Positions 52,126-61,198 of a stretch of 64,000 bases of DNA are shown in pieces. The translations under genes and the position numbers were made by a program. Source of the stretch: an uncultured Mediterraneibacter sp. (GTDB lineage Bacteria > Bacillota > Clostridia > Lachnospirales > Lachnospiraceae); the NCBI GenBank assembly GCA_934309345.1, contig CAKRDD010000017.1:11978-75977 (forward strand), read 5' to 3'. Positions within the stretch are counted from its first letter, which is position 1, and each line of letters starts with the position of its first letter. The notes under the pieces are model-generated. The model worked only from the letters and a program-made list of their open reading frames with translations. It was not told where the DNA came from and ran no database searches.

Positions 52126-52281
52126 ATGGAAAAAATGAATTCAATTGAAATGGCACAGGAAGAATTACAGAAGGAAGAAGTGAATTTGTACGGTGACGAA
52201 ATGTGTGCTACTGTTACACGCGTTCATTGCTTGACAGATTGTTTTTGGTCAAATGATTGCTTTATTTCTTGTGACAATTAA
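52126..52281 (+). CDS. RiPP precursor peptide 3 (Cys-rich)
   Basis: 51 residues; the ATG at 52126 has CAGGAGGAAAA upstream. Leader MEKMNSIEMAQEELQKEEVN, then LYGDEMCATVTRVHCLTDCF and WSNDCFISCDN. Cys at 27, 35, 39, 45 and 49. The middle shares CLTDC with precursor 1, and a second C-x3-C is added at the end. The leader end QKEEVNLYG matches the other two precursors. Probably the last of the three to diverge or extend. Confidence 0.78.
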   Translation: MEKMNSIEMAQEELQKEEVNLYGDEMCATVTRVHCLTDCFWSNDCFISCDN

Positions 52282-52303
52282 TCGACAAACTGCATACTTA
52301 AGA

Positions 52304-52338
52304 AAATAAGGGACTGCTTGTCAGTCTCTTATTTAATT
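52304..52338 (+). terminator. Terminator after precursors 2 and 3
   Basis: AAATAAGGGACTG pairs with CAGTCTCTTATTT around a 5-base loop (small internal mismatch). Confidence 0.75.
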
Positions 52339-52340
52339 TG

Positions 52341-52545
52341 TGTGCTTGGCAGTGCACGTTTTTAACCGATGCAAGTCCGAATCTGATTGGCAGTAGTGGA
52401 AAGGATATAGTTAGAGGCAAGAGGCATCGTTAGGTGGAATCTGAAAGAAGCAGGATATGGGGAACAAACTAACCAATCGTCAAATACTGGTTTGATGTAC
52501 ATATATCACACCAGGCTATGCTTGAGGGTAAGATTGCGTAAATAA
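52341..52545 (+). other. Possible group II intron 5' remnant
   Basis: Segments such as GATGCAAGTCCGAATCTG, GCATCGTTAGGTGGAATCTG and AAAGAAGCAGGA recall domain I of bacterial group II introns. No reverse transcriptase or 3' domains V/VI are present, so at best it is a truncated copy. Recognition is from memory of intron sequences. Upstream of the ABC gene a TATAAT-like -10 is visible near 52606. Confidence 0.4.
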
Positions 52546-52635
52546 ATCATGTTTAATAGCAAAATAAATATACTTGATTATTATTCTGCAATAATTCTCA
52601 CATTATAATGAATAAAATAGAAGGAGGAACAAACT

Positions 52636-53301
52636 ATGAACATTTTAAAAACATTTGCACTCAAGAAATATTATGGAAAAGATGAAAATTTGGTACGAGC
52701 ATTAGACAACGTTGATTTTTGGGTTAATCAAGGAGAGTTTGTAGCAGTGGTGGGAAGTAGTGGATCAGGAAAATCAACGTTACTGCATATGATAGGCGGT
52801 CTAGATACCCCAACAGAAGGGAACGTTAGTGTTAGAAATATGAATTTGTCAGAAATGAGTGAGGATGAATTGACCATTTTTCGCAGACGTAATATAGGGT
52901 TCATTTTTCAAAACTATAATTTGGTTCCTATTTTAACTGTGCAGGAAAATATTCTTCTACCGATACAGTTAGATGGAAAACAGCCTGATCAGGATTTCAT
53001 GGAAAGTATTGTTACTTTACTTGGGATAAAAGACAAATTAAAAGAGATGCCTAATAATCTTTCGGGTGGGCAACAGCAAAGGGTTGCTATTGCTCGTGCA
53101 CTTATTATGAAACCAGCAATAATACTTGCAGATGAACCGACTGGGAATTTAGATAGTCATACAAGTAATGATGTATTGGGTCTAATACAGCGAAGCAGTA
53201 AAGAATATAATCAAACGGTTGTTATGATTACTCATAATAATGAGCTTGCGTCACTTGCAGATAGGATTGTACGAATTGAAGATGGGAAAATTATAGAATA
53301 G
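52636..53301 (+). CDS. ABC transporter ATPase (BceA/MacB-type)
   Basis: 221 residues with AGAAGGAGG upstream. Walker A is GSSGSGKSTLLHMIGG, Q-loop FIFQNYNLVPILT, signature LSGGQQQRVAIARAL, Walker B ILADEPTGNLD. This is the LolD/MacB/BceA subgroup that pairs with FtsX-type permeases. Next to the modified-peptide genes and a kinase-regulator pair, it is most likely a self-immunity or peptide-resistance pump. Confidence 0.92.
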   Translation: MNILKTFALKKYYGKDENLVRALDNVDFWVNQGEFVAVVGSSGSGKSTLLHMIGGLDTPTEGNVSVRNMNLSEMSEDELTIFRRRNIGFIFQNYNLVPILTVQENILLPIQLDGKQPDQDFMESIVTLLGIKDKLKEMPNNLSGGQQQRVAIARALIMKPAIILADEPTGNLDSHTSNDVLGLIQRSSKEYNQTVVMITHNNELASLADRIVRIEDGKIIE

Positions 53302-53314
53302 GAGGTGGAAATTA

Positions 53315-55723
53315 GTGAAAAATCTCTTTGAAAATAATACGGGTAAGCTTGTAAAACAATTAGCGGCAAAAGATTTGAGAGCCGACAAACGACGCAATAT
53401 TTTTATTATATCTACAATAGCTTTTGCTGTATGTCTTATGGTTACGCTGGCGTTGTTTTTTTTAGGTAGCTCCCATGAATTAAAAAAACAATTACAGGGG
53501 CGCTATCAAGCGGTTGTTATTGGCATGAGCAAAGAAGAAATAACAAAAGCAATGAACGATAAATCCCTGGCTAAAGTAGGTGTTGAGGTAGGCATAAATA
53601 TATTGCACATTGATAAATTCACATTAAACGTTAATTACAGAGATAAAAATGATGTAAATTTAAGAAGTATTAGTATACAAGGGCAATTACCTAAAAAAGA
53701 AAATGAAATACTTATTTCTCGGACATATTTAGAGAAAATAGGAATAAATCCTGAAATAGGACGGCAAGTAAAATTATCATTAGATGAAACTACAGAAAAG
53801 AATTTTACAATAACTGGTATTATAGATGATAAGGAAAATAGAAATGCATATGAAGTTATTGTATCAGAATCATATTTACAAACTTATTATACCAGTACAA
53901 TACCATATAAAGTACTTGTAAGATATGGGGATAGCAAAGATATTAAGCCGGATGAGCTAAAAACAATGATTACATCATGTTTACAACAGTATAATGTTGA
54001 AGAAGAAGAAATTGCATTTAGCTCTTCATACTTTAGTAGTGTTGATAATATGGCACGAGATATATATGCGATAGCGGGAATCTGCCTTCTAATTATTTTG
54101 GCTTGTGCTATGGTAATTTATAGTATGTTTTATATTGGAGTCGTGGGGAAAATAAATGAATATGGCCGTTTTAGAGTGATCGGTATGACTAAGAAGCAAC
54201 TAAAAGCAATGATTAAGCAGGAACGGAACAAAATAGAAAGAATTTCAATTTTATTAGGTTGCTGTTTTGGTTGCTTGTTAGGATATATTATAGTACCCAA
54301 AGGTTGGAATTGGATTAACACAATTATGAGTGTTATTACAATTGCAATTTTAACTAAAATTGTTGTTTCTCTTTCCATTAGAAAACCCATGAATATTGCA
54401 GTGAAGATATCTCCAATAGAGGCAATTCGCATGTCTTCTACCACGGAAACATCAAAAAATAAAAGCCATATAGAATACAAAATGTCTCCAGCGGGATTAT
54501 CAAAAGCATATTTTGTTAGAAATAGAAAAAAAAATGTAATAACCTTAATATCATTAGGCCTTACCGGTATATTACTTTCAGGAGCTGCAAGCTATTTAAA
54601 TTCTATTGATCCAGATAGTATGGCAAGACAGGTATTTGGAAACCAAGAGATGAAGCTAACTCTTTCTCCAAATCTAACAGGTAATCCGGATGAAGATCCA
54701 GTGGAGGTATTTGCGAATGCTCAAAAGAATAATCCCTTCAATAAAGAATTGATGGATGAGCTAAATAAAAAAAATGAAATTAAGAACATTAGGACTGTTG
54801 AAAGCTGTCATCCCAAGATTTTTTTGCCAAATAACGTAAATGTGAAAAATATACCAGACGCAGATGTAGCGGGGCTGCATGAAAAAGATTTTGACACTTA
54901 TCAGAACCATTTAATTAAGGGAACGATGAAATATAGTGAAATGGTGAGCAATAGAGGGATATTAGTTGATGATACAGCAAAAATATTATCAAAGTTTGCT
55001 AATTATAACGTGAAAATAGGTGATGTAATACAAATAGAAACAAACACCGGGAGCCTAATTAAATTTACGGTAATGGGAATCGTTAATATGGAAAATACAG
55101 ATTATGCTGCTTTTAATTTTATAATACCACAGGAACTTCTTAGCAATATTAGAACGGATGTGACTAACTTTAATAGTGAGTTATTAGTCCAAACTAATAT
55201 GGAGGATCTCGCCAAAGTAGAGAATATCATTTATGATAAATTGGGTAACAATCAGAATATAAATATAAAAAGCTTTTCGGAAACTCAATTGTTTGTTAAA
55301 GAGGAGTTGAAAAGTTTTGCATTTCCAATTTATGGATTGGTCATTTTTATTGGTGTATTTGGACTTATAAATCTAGTTAATAGCCTTTCTACAAACTTGA
55401 TTGCAAGGCAACGGGAACTCGGTATGTTGTGTTCAATTGGGTTATCAAAGAAGCAATTATTAAAAATGCTTTGGTGGGAATGCCTTTACTATATTTTTTC
55501 TACAATGGCAATCACGATATCCCTGGGGACAGTCACAGGCTATGCCTTATGTCGTATCTTAAACCAGGTAGGAGTGTTTGGAAAGATGACTTATAAATTT
55601 CCGACTGCAGCAACTGGTATTTACTTTGCATTATTATTAATAGTCGTGGGAATCTATCTTCCTATCGCCCTACGCTATTGTACCCAAAAACCTCTTGTGG
55701 AAAGAATAAAAATCGTTGAGTAA
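53315..55723 (+). CDS. FtsX-type ABC permease, partner of the 52636 ATPase
   Basis: 802 residues from GTG with GGAGGTGG upstream. One helix near 30-50, a large extracellular domain, then helices around 250-345, a second long extracellular domain and three helices at the end (about 660-790). That is a duplicated FtsX layout. The N-terminal LVKQLAAKDLRADKRRNIFI is typical of the family. Works with the ATPase at 52636, probably moving peptides off the membrane or out of the cell. Confidence 0.9.
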   Translation: MKNLFENNTGKLVKQLAAKDLRADKRRNIFIISTIAFAVCLMVTLALFFLGSSHELKKQLQGRYQAVVIGMSKEEITKAMNDKSLAKVGVEVGINILHIDKFTLNVNYRDKNDVNLRSISIQGQLPKKENEILISRTYLEKIGINPEIGRQVKLSLDETTEKNFTITGIIDDKENRNAYEVIVSESYLQTYYTSTIPYKVLVRYGDSKDIKPDELKTMITSCLQQYNVEEEEIAFSSSYFSSVDNMARDIYAIAGICLLIILACAMVIYSMFYIGVVGKINEYGRFRVIGMTKKQLKAMIKQERNKIERISILLGCCFGCLLGYIIVPKGWNWINTIMSVITIAILTKIVVSLSIRKPMNIAVKISPIEAIRMSSTTETSKNKSHIEYKMSPAGLSKAYFVRNRKKNVITLISLGLTGILLSGAASYLNSIDPDSMARQVFGNQEMKLTLSPNLTGNPDEDPVEVFANAQKNNPFNKELMDELNKKNEIKNIRTVESCHPKIFLPNNVNVKNIPDADVAGLHEKDFDTYQNHLIKGTMKYSEMVSNRGILVDDTAKILSKFANYNVKIGDVIQIETNTGSLIKFTVMGIVNMENTDYAAFNFIIPQELLSNIRTDVTNFNSELLVQTNMEDLAKVENIIYDKLGNNQNINIKSFSETQLFVKEELKSFAFPIYGLVIFIGVFGLINLVNSLSTNLIARQRELGMLCSIGLSKKQLLKMLWWECLYYIFSTMAITISLGTVTGYALCRILNQVGVFGKMTYKFPTAATGIYFALLLIVVGIYLPIALRYCTQKPLVERIKIVE

Positions 55724-55751
55724 TATAATAAAAGTTTTTTTTCATAAAAAA

Positions 55752-55787
55752 GTGAGGCAGAGTCATTTTATTTATGATTCTACCTCA
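55752..55787. terminator. Bidirectional terminator
   Basis: GTGAGGCAGAGTCA pairs imperfectly with TGATTCTACCTCAC between the convergent permease and kinase genes. Confidence 0.7.
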
Positions 55788-55856
55788 CTCACTTTGAGCT
55801 ATAGCGTAGTTTTTAATCATTAGTAGTTTTTGGCTGAATAGTATGGAAGCCATTTA

Positions 55857-56870
55857 TTATTTATTGGGAAGGAATAATTCGAATTGTGTCCCCTTCTGAA
55901 GAACGGAATTAACTAGAATATATCCATCCTGTAATGTTACGATCTTCTTACAAAGATATAGTCCAATACCATTTCCCTCCGCTACATTTGTGTTACCACG
56001 CCAAAATCTTCTGAAGATATTATCTAAGTCATTTCTTGAGATTCCAATACCGGTATCTTGAATTCCAATTTTTATATAATTATTTGTTTTCAAGAGGGAT
56101 ATTGTAATGTGGCCCCCTTGTGGAGTATATTTGACGGCATTATCCAATATATTAAAAATAGCCTCGCCTGTCCATTTCCTATCAAAAATAAATTTATACT
56201 CAATCAAATTATCAAAATGAATATCTATTTGTTTTCTATCTGCCATAATGAGAACGTTTTCCAATGCTGATATGATAGATTCATTAATAGAAGAAATTTC
56301 AGGATGTAATTGTATAATACCATTCTCAAGTTGCGAAGTTTTGATTAAGGCCTGTATTAAAAATTCAAGTTTTTCGATTTGCCTTTTCTGCAAAAGAATA
56401 TTATCTTTAATGTTATTTTCCAAGTCCTCAGATTGATAAAGGGTGTCTTGAATAAGTTTCAAGTTAGTAACCGGAGCTTTTATTTGATGAGATATATCTG
56501 AGATAAATGCTTGAAGTTTGTTCTTTTCAGATTTTGCAGTAGCCTGCTCTGTTAAGAGTAGATCATATAATTTGTTTAGGCTGTGATAAACCTGAGAGAT
56601 GTAAGTATCATTTGTAATCTCTTGTGTATCGATAAGCTCCCGATTTATCATTTGATCCATTTTTAGTAACAGAGATTGAAAAAAACATTGTAATTTTTTA
56701 CGAACTTTATAATAACAAACAGTTAGGAGCGTCAAAAAGCTAAATTGTGAACAAAGAAGAAATATAATCCCAGTTTTATAATTAAAGAGATATAATACAT
56801 CACAAAATACATTTATAAATATGACGCCCCCTAATACAAGCAGTAATAAATTTTTTTCACTTTTTTTCAT
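55857..56870 (-). CDS. Sensor histidine kinase (BceS-like)
   Basis: 337 residues; the ATG at 56870 follows AGGTGAATAA and lies one base past the regulator's stop. Two close helices near the N-terminus (NLLLLVLGGVIFINVFCDVLY and IIFLLCSQFSFLTLLTV) leave no sensor domain outside the membrane. This is typical of intramembrane-sensing kinases that listen to an FtsX transporter. His box SDISHQIKAPVTNLKL, then NILDNAVKYTP and GNGIGLYLCKKIV. Confidence 0.9.
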   Translation of the reverse strand: MKKSEKNLLLLVLGGVIFINVFCDVLYLFNYKTGIIFLLCSQFSFLTLLTVCYYKVRKKLQCFFQSLLLKMDQMINRELIDTQEITNDTYISQVYHSLNKLYDLLLTEQATAKSEKNKLQAFISDISHQIKAPVTNLKLIQDTLYQSEDLENNIKDNILLQKRQIEKLEFLIQALIKTSQLENGIIQLHPEISSINESIISALENVLIMADRKQIDIHFDNLIEYKFIFDRKWTGEAIFNILDNAVKYTPQGGHITISLLKTNNYIKIGIQDTGIGISRNDLDNIFRRFWRGNTNVAEGNGIGLYLCKKIVTLQDGYILVNSVLQKGTQFELFLPNK

Positions 56871-56871
56871 T

Positions 56872-57552
56872 TTATTCACCTATTATCCACATATAGCCAG
56901 TACCATATATAGTCTTGATGTAATGATGATCTTTGGAGTCTATCTTATTTCGAATCCGGCAAATTATACTATTTAAGGATGATTCATCAACATAGTTCCC
57001 TCTTTTGTCCCATAGTATATCAAGAATACGTTGTCTGACGACAATGTGTCCGGCATTATTAGTTAGTAACTCCAATAGTTTAAACTCTAGTGGTGTGAAA
57101 TCAACACGCTTATTTTCTACGTAGGCGATTAAGGAGTCAAAGTTTAACTGTAGATGAGAATCAAAATATTTTCTCTCTTGTATCAGCTTTCCGGTACGAT
57201 TTATAATTGCATTAATTTTCTTCTCTAAAATTGCAAAAGAGAACGGTTTTGTTATATAATCATCTGCCCCCAAATTATATGCGTTTATAATATCCATCTC
57301 TACATCATTTGCTGTTAAGAAAATAATAGCTGCATTAGAATTACATCTTTGTTTTAGGGAACGACAGAATGAGAATCCATCACCATCAGGCAATCCAACA
57401 TCTAAAATTAGGAGGTCAAAATTTGACCGGTTTATTTTAAGAAATGCCGATTTTATATCATACGCAGATTCTAAGAGATAATTTTTTTGCAAGTTTAGTG
57501 ATAATGTCTTATTCAAAGTAATATCATCTTCTATGATTAATATCCGTTTCAT
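56872..57552 (-). CDS. OmpR-type response regulator, partner of the 55857 kinase
   Basis: 226 residues; GGAGGTGTATT precedes the ATG. Receiver: LIIEDDITLNK, LLILDVGLPDGDG, FLTANDVEM, DDYITKPFS. The winged-helix domain ends IKTIYGTGYMWIIGE. By analogy with BceRS it would switch on the convergent ABC/FtsX operon when the peptide is present. Operator sites not identified. Confidence 0.9.
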   Translation of the reverse strand: MKRILIIEDDITLNKTLSLNLQKNYLLESAYDIKSAFLKINRSNFDLLILDVGLPDGDGFSFCRSLKQRCNSNAAIIFLTANDVEMDIINAYNLGADDYITKPFSFAILEKKINAIINRTGKLIQERKYFDSHLQLNFDSLIAYVENKRVDFTPLEFKLLELLTNNAGHIVVRQRILDILWDKRGNYVDESSLNSIICRIRNKIDSKDHHYIKTIYGTGYMWIIGE

Positions 57553-57670
57553 ACTAATACACCTCCAACATAAGTATAAAGAAATAACACATATTTAGTA
57601 AAATTTTTGCCTGGATTGACCATAATATTGAATAGATTGCTGTTTAGGTAAATATATAGTACACGCCTGA

Positions 57671-57747
57671 AATACTATTAATAGTTGTGGGTATACAACA
57701 TTTAATAGTGAATACAATGCATATTTGTATGTAAAATACTATTTATG
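57671..57747 (+). promoter_or_regulatory. Repeated operator-like boxes upstream of the intact XRE gene
   Basis: AATACTATTAATAGTTG (57671-57687), ACATTTAATAGTGAATAC (from about 57698) and AAATACTATTTATGG (from 57734) share AATACTATT/AATAGT. The first contains the 12-bp palindrome ACTATTAATAGT. They probably mark autoregulation by the XRE protein. Confidence 0.5.
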
Positions 57748-57758
57748 GAGGTGTGTAA

Positions 57759-58103
57759 ATGAACCGAATAGCTGAGTTGAGGAAAAAAGCAGGCATGACA
57801 CAAAATGATTTAGGTGATGCATTAGGTGTAAGCCAACAGACAATCAGTAAATATGAAAATGCCGACATAAATGTTCCAGGAGATATGCTTTCAAAAATGG
57901 GAAAACTTTTTAAGGTTACAATAGAACATATTTTAAGTGAGGATGATCGAGAAGAGCATCAGAAAAGTGATATAAGGTTTGAAATTATGGAATTGTATAG
58001 AAATCTTGACCAATATAATCGAGATACATGGATAATCTTAGGAAAGCGATTATTAGGGGGACAGATTGAAGATTATGAAAACTTATTGATAGAGAAACGC
58101 TAG
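57759..58103 (+). CDS. XRE-family regulator (intact paralogue of the interrupted gene at 40287)
   Basis: 114 residues with GGAGGTGTG before the ATG. HTH: MTQNDLGDALGVSQQTISKYENA. The C-terminal half IRFEIMELYRNLDQYNRDTW, IILGKRLLGGQ aligns with the segment beyond the stop in the 40287 copy. Likely regulates the peptide locus; it sits at its right edge. Confidence 0.85.
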   Translation: MNRIAELRKKAGMTQNDLGDALGVSQQTISKYENADINVPGDMLSKMGKLFKVTIEHILSEDDREEHQKSDIRFEIMELYRNLDQYNRDTWIILGKRLLGGQIEDYENLLIEKR

Positions 58104-58136
58104 AGGCATGTAAATGCCTCTCAGACTGTAGACAAA

Positions 58137-58902
58137 GTTGGGGCTATCGCACGATTTCTAAATCACTGATCCCTTTTCTGGAGACAATAGAGAAAAAAGT
58201 GGGATTCCGTTACCCAAGTGTGACTGCGGATTCGGGATATGAGAGCGAAGAAGCTTACACATATCTGCGGGAGCAGAAACAGAAACCGTACATCAAACCG
58301 CAGACCTATGAAAAATGGAAAAAAGCGCAGTTTCAAACAGGATATCAGCAAACGGGAAAATATGGGATATGATGAGATAACAGACACATATATATGCCAT
58401 GCTGGAAAGGAACTAAAACCTCTTTTCATAAAAAAACAGAAAAGTAAGAGTGGCTATGAATCCGAAGACTGTACAGGCTGTCCGCACAAAGAAAGATGTA
58501 CCCGAGCTAAAGGGAACAAACGTCTATACATCTCCAAAAGTTTCTTAGAGAAGCGTCAGGAATCATATGAGAATATTTTAAGCGAAGAGGGAATCTTATA
58601 CCGGATGAATCGCTCGATACAAGTGGAGGGAGCATTCGGAGTTCTAAAAAATGACTATGAATTCCAAAGATTTCTGCTTCGTGGGAAAACCAAAGTGAAA
58701 CTGGAGATTCTTTTATTGTGTATGGGATATAATCTGAATAAGTTGCATGCAAAAATACAGAATGAGCGAACAGGAAGCCACCTATTTCCAGTAAAAGAAA
58801 ACCGCATAAAAAGGCGAAAAACTGGTAGCTTTATTAAAGTACGCAAAAAATTGGAAAGAATCAACAGTTCAAAAGATTCTTTCCGATTTTTTTACATATG
58901 AT
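58137..58902 (+). pseudogene. IS1182-like transposase fragment, truncated and frameshifted
   Basis: The first frame reads TADSGYESEEAYTYLREQKQ and KPYIKPQTYEKWKKAQ; the second continues ISKRENMGYDEITDTYICHA, CTGCPHKERCTRAKGNKR, MNRSIQVEGAFGVLKND. The frames join near 58330 by a single-base loss. The N-terminal half is missing. The same motif order (Cys cluster, then MNRSIQ-EG-FG) is found in the complete transposase at 62303. Confidence 0.85.
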
Positions 58903-59089
58903 AGAGCGAGGGCATCACTCTATCATCTAATCTGATGATTTTGCGACACCCTCTTTTTAATATGGCGGCGGGGAATGATCCCCGCTTTACAATCGCCCAC
59001 GCATGGTTGTCGGTTACGCCATCTGACCACCCTTGTAGCTTTATAGCCATGCACATACTGCAAGGGGGATTTTGATTTTTACGTCTCTT
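58903..59089. other. Gap after the transposase fragment
   Basis: It contains the probable end of the IS fragment and a stem GCGGGGA/TCCCCGC (58969-58986). No gene supported. Confidence 0.4.
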
Positions 59090-59524
59090 TTATTCAGTTA
59101 GCATAAAGATAAAACGTTGTATGACTAGATTGCTTTCTATAGATGTACAAATTTCTGTTGCATGTTCATATAAGAGTGACATTATTCTTCTACATTCTTG
59201 CGGAGTTACTTCTACAATCCATAATTCTCCAAATGAAAATTCTATATAGCCAAAAGTTTCATCATCTGAAAGCTCAGTTTTAACATTCATGGCTGCTGTT
59301 TTAGCAATTTCGAGGGAAGCAGTTTGCATTAATGCAAAAAATTCTCGCTTTTGGGCGTTTACAGTTTTTTGAGACTGCAGAGATTTACTTTTTGTGATGA
59401 GATCAGATAGTTCTGATTTATATGTATCTTTTTTTGAAAGTATTTCTTTTTCAGCCTCACAATCTTTTACCATATCTAGCCATTGTTGCTTTGTAATATC
59501 ATAAAACATCTTTTCAATTAGCAT
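59090..59524 (-). CDS. Unknown 144-residue protein
   Basis: The ATG at 59524 has GGGGGAATT before it (an ATG at 59566 has none). Helical, charged: KQQWLDMVKDCEAEKEILS and KSLQSQKTVNAQKREFFALM, then a beta-rich FGYIEFSFGELWIVEV. No family recognised. The only reverse-strand gene of the right part of the element; 59525-59790 holds nothing else visible. Confidence 0.55.
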   Translation of the reverse strand: MLIEKMFYDITKQQWLDMVKDCEAEKEILSKKDTYKSELSDLITKSKSLQSQKTVNAQKREFFALMQTASLEIAKTAAMNVKTELSDDETFGYIEFSFGELWIVEVTPQECRRIMSLLYEHATEICTSIESNLVIQRFIFMLTE

Positions 59525-59790
59525 TATAATTCCCCCAAGATAGTAGTGAATACATATTTTTTTCATTCCTGAAACTGGAAGATCAAATATAGTATTTCAT
59601 CCATTTCATTATACTAAGTTCTACACAGACGTTCAACTGTCATGTGTATATGTAGCGTAATGATTTTTGTCGTTGACAATTATGAATTATATTGATAGTA
59701 GTCGGGAATCTTATTCAGCTTTTTGCAATTAGCTTTTTATGGCTCCAAGTATTTGTTAGAGAGTACAGGTAGAAGGAGGAAAGAAAGCAG

Positions 59791-61194
59791 ATGAACGTAA
59801 AGAAGAGGATAGAAAACCTATTGCATTTTATTGAAGTGTATCAATGTATTGGTGCAGACACGATATCAAAAAAAGATTTACAGGAACGACATAAGAAGAC
59901 AATGACGAAAAGTACATCGCATAGTCGTATAAAAGAAGTTGAAGCGGGCGTAGCAGAAATGCTTGTTGATGTCGGAGGGCAATATAAGATCGATTATAGA
60001 GAGCTCCGCTCTTTTGTAGAAGAACTGTGTGAGTTTTTAGGAACGGATGCATATGTTTTATTTGCAGGTCCAGTTCCGGCAGCAAAGGGGCGTAGGGGTG
60101 CAGAGCCAGAGTATGGAAAGATTGAAATTGTAAAGGAAACACCACAAATAAAGAAGTTAAAAGAGGAACGATCGAAATTAAATGCAAGGATCAAGCAGTT
60201 GGAAGAAGAAAAGATAAAAGATGTGGATAAAATCTGTGACAGCTTTTTAGGATCGATGGATAGAAAATTATTTATCCCAGCTACAGTTGTAGGGATTGGA
60301 GATACATTTGAGGAGGATTTGTTTTTTCATCCATCGAAGCAGATATTAGGAAAAGAAGAGTCAGTTATTCTTACTGGTGGAGAAGCAGCATCGTGTTATG
60401 AAGAAAATGAAAAGGAAGAATATGCTGTAAAGAAGTTATGGAAATGTATAGTTGAAAAATTGGTGAAATCAGATTTTTTCAAATTGCGGTATGAGGATGA
60501 AAAAGCAGCTGATGAAAAATGCATCACAAAAAAATTAAAAAATCGAACACAGATTACGGAAGCAGAGATTAAAGAAAATAGAGAAAAATCAATAAAGGAA
60601 CTTTTAGATGCTCAGATCAGTAACCAAGCGAAACTTGCATTATATGCGGGAATGCATGAGTATCATGGGACGGAGATGGAGGATTTATTGAATTTTGCTG
60701 GCGATCACGGACTGGAGGCTAAATACGTAATTCAACTGTTAGAAAGACCTGGGGAATACAATAATTATGAAAATGTGCGAGGGTTTTTACGACAGGCATG
60801 TAAAGCAAGTGAAGCAAAAATGAAACGTGCTGCAGCAATGGAATTGATTGCCGGTGAGTGGTATGTGATGGCGATGTATAATGGGAAACCATGTAAATTT
60901 CAGATGGTTCCTGTAGATGAAATCTTGGAATTACGGACTGCTTTAGTTGAGCATGTTCCTGCAAAGGTCTTAGCTCAGACCGATAAAATACTTGGTGTTT
61001 ATCGGAAGGCAGCTTTTAAAGAAAACGATCCCGAAAAAGAGATTGTGGCAGCAGATGAAGGAATCCAACCGATTGATGCGACGTATTATAAAGAAGCATT
61101 GAATAGGCTACATCAATATGAATTGCCAAGTGGGATGAGCCAAGACGCAGGGATGAATGAAGACATAATAGATGATTTCAAGGAGATGGAGTAG
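59791..61194 (+). CDS. Unknown 467-residue element protein
   Basis: AGAAGGAGG precedes the ATG. The N-terminal 100 residues look like a winged-helix-like DNA-binding part (IEVYQCIGADTISKKDLQER). A coiled coil follows at about 115-140 (KKLKEERSKLNARIKQLEEE). The rest is charged and helical with no known catalytic motif. Four bases upstream of the RHH-like gene, so the two are co-transcribed. Probably a mobile-element function. Confidence 0.6.
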   Translation: MNVKKRIENLLHFIEVYQCIGADTISKKDLQERHKKTMTKSTSHSRIKEVEAGVAEMLVDVGGQYKIDYRELRSFVEELCEFLGTDAYVLFAGPVPAAKGRRGAEPEYGKIEIVKETPQIKKLKEERSKLNARIKQLEEEKIKDVDKICDSFLGSMDRKLFIPATVVGIGDTFEEDLFFHPSKQILGKEESVILTGGEAASCYEENEKEEYAVKKLWKCIVEKLVKSDFFKLRYEDEKAADEKCITKKLKNRTQITEAEIKENREKSIKELLDAQISNQAKLALYAGMHEYHGTEMEDLLNFAGDHGLEAKYVIQLLERPGEYNNYENVRGFLRQACKASEAKMKRAAAMELIAGEWYVMAMYNGKPCKFQMVPVDEILELRTALVEHVPAKVLAQTDKILGVYRKAAFKENDPEKEIVAADEGIQPIDATYYKEALNRLHQYELPSGMSQDAGMNEDIIDDFKEME

Positions 61195-61198
61195 GAAG

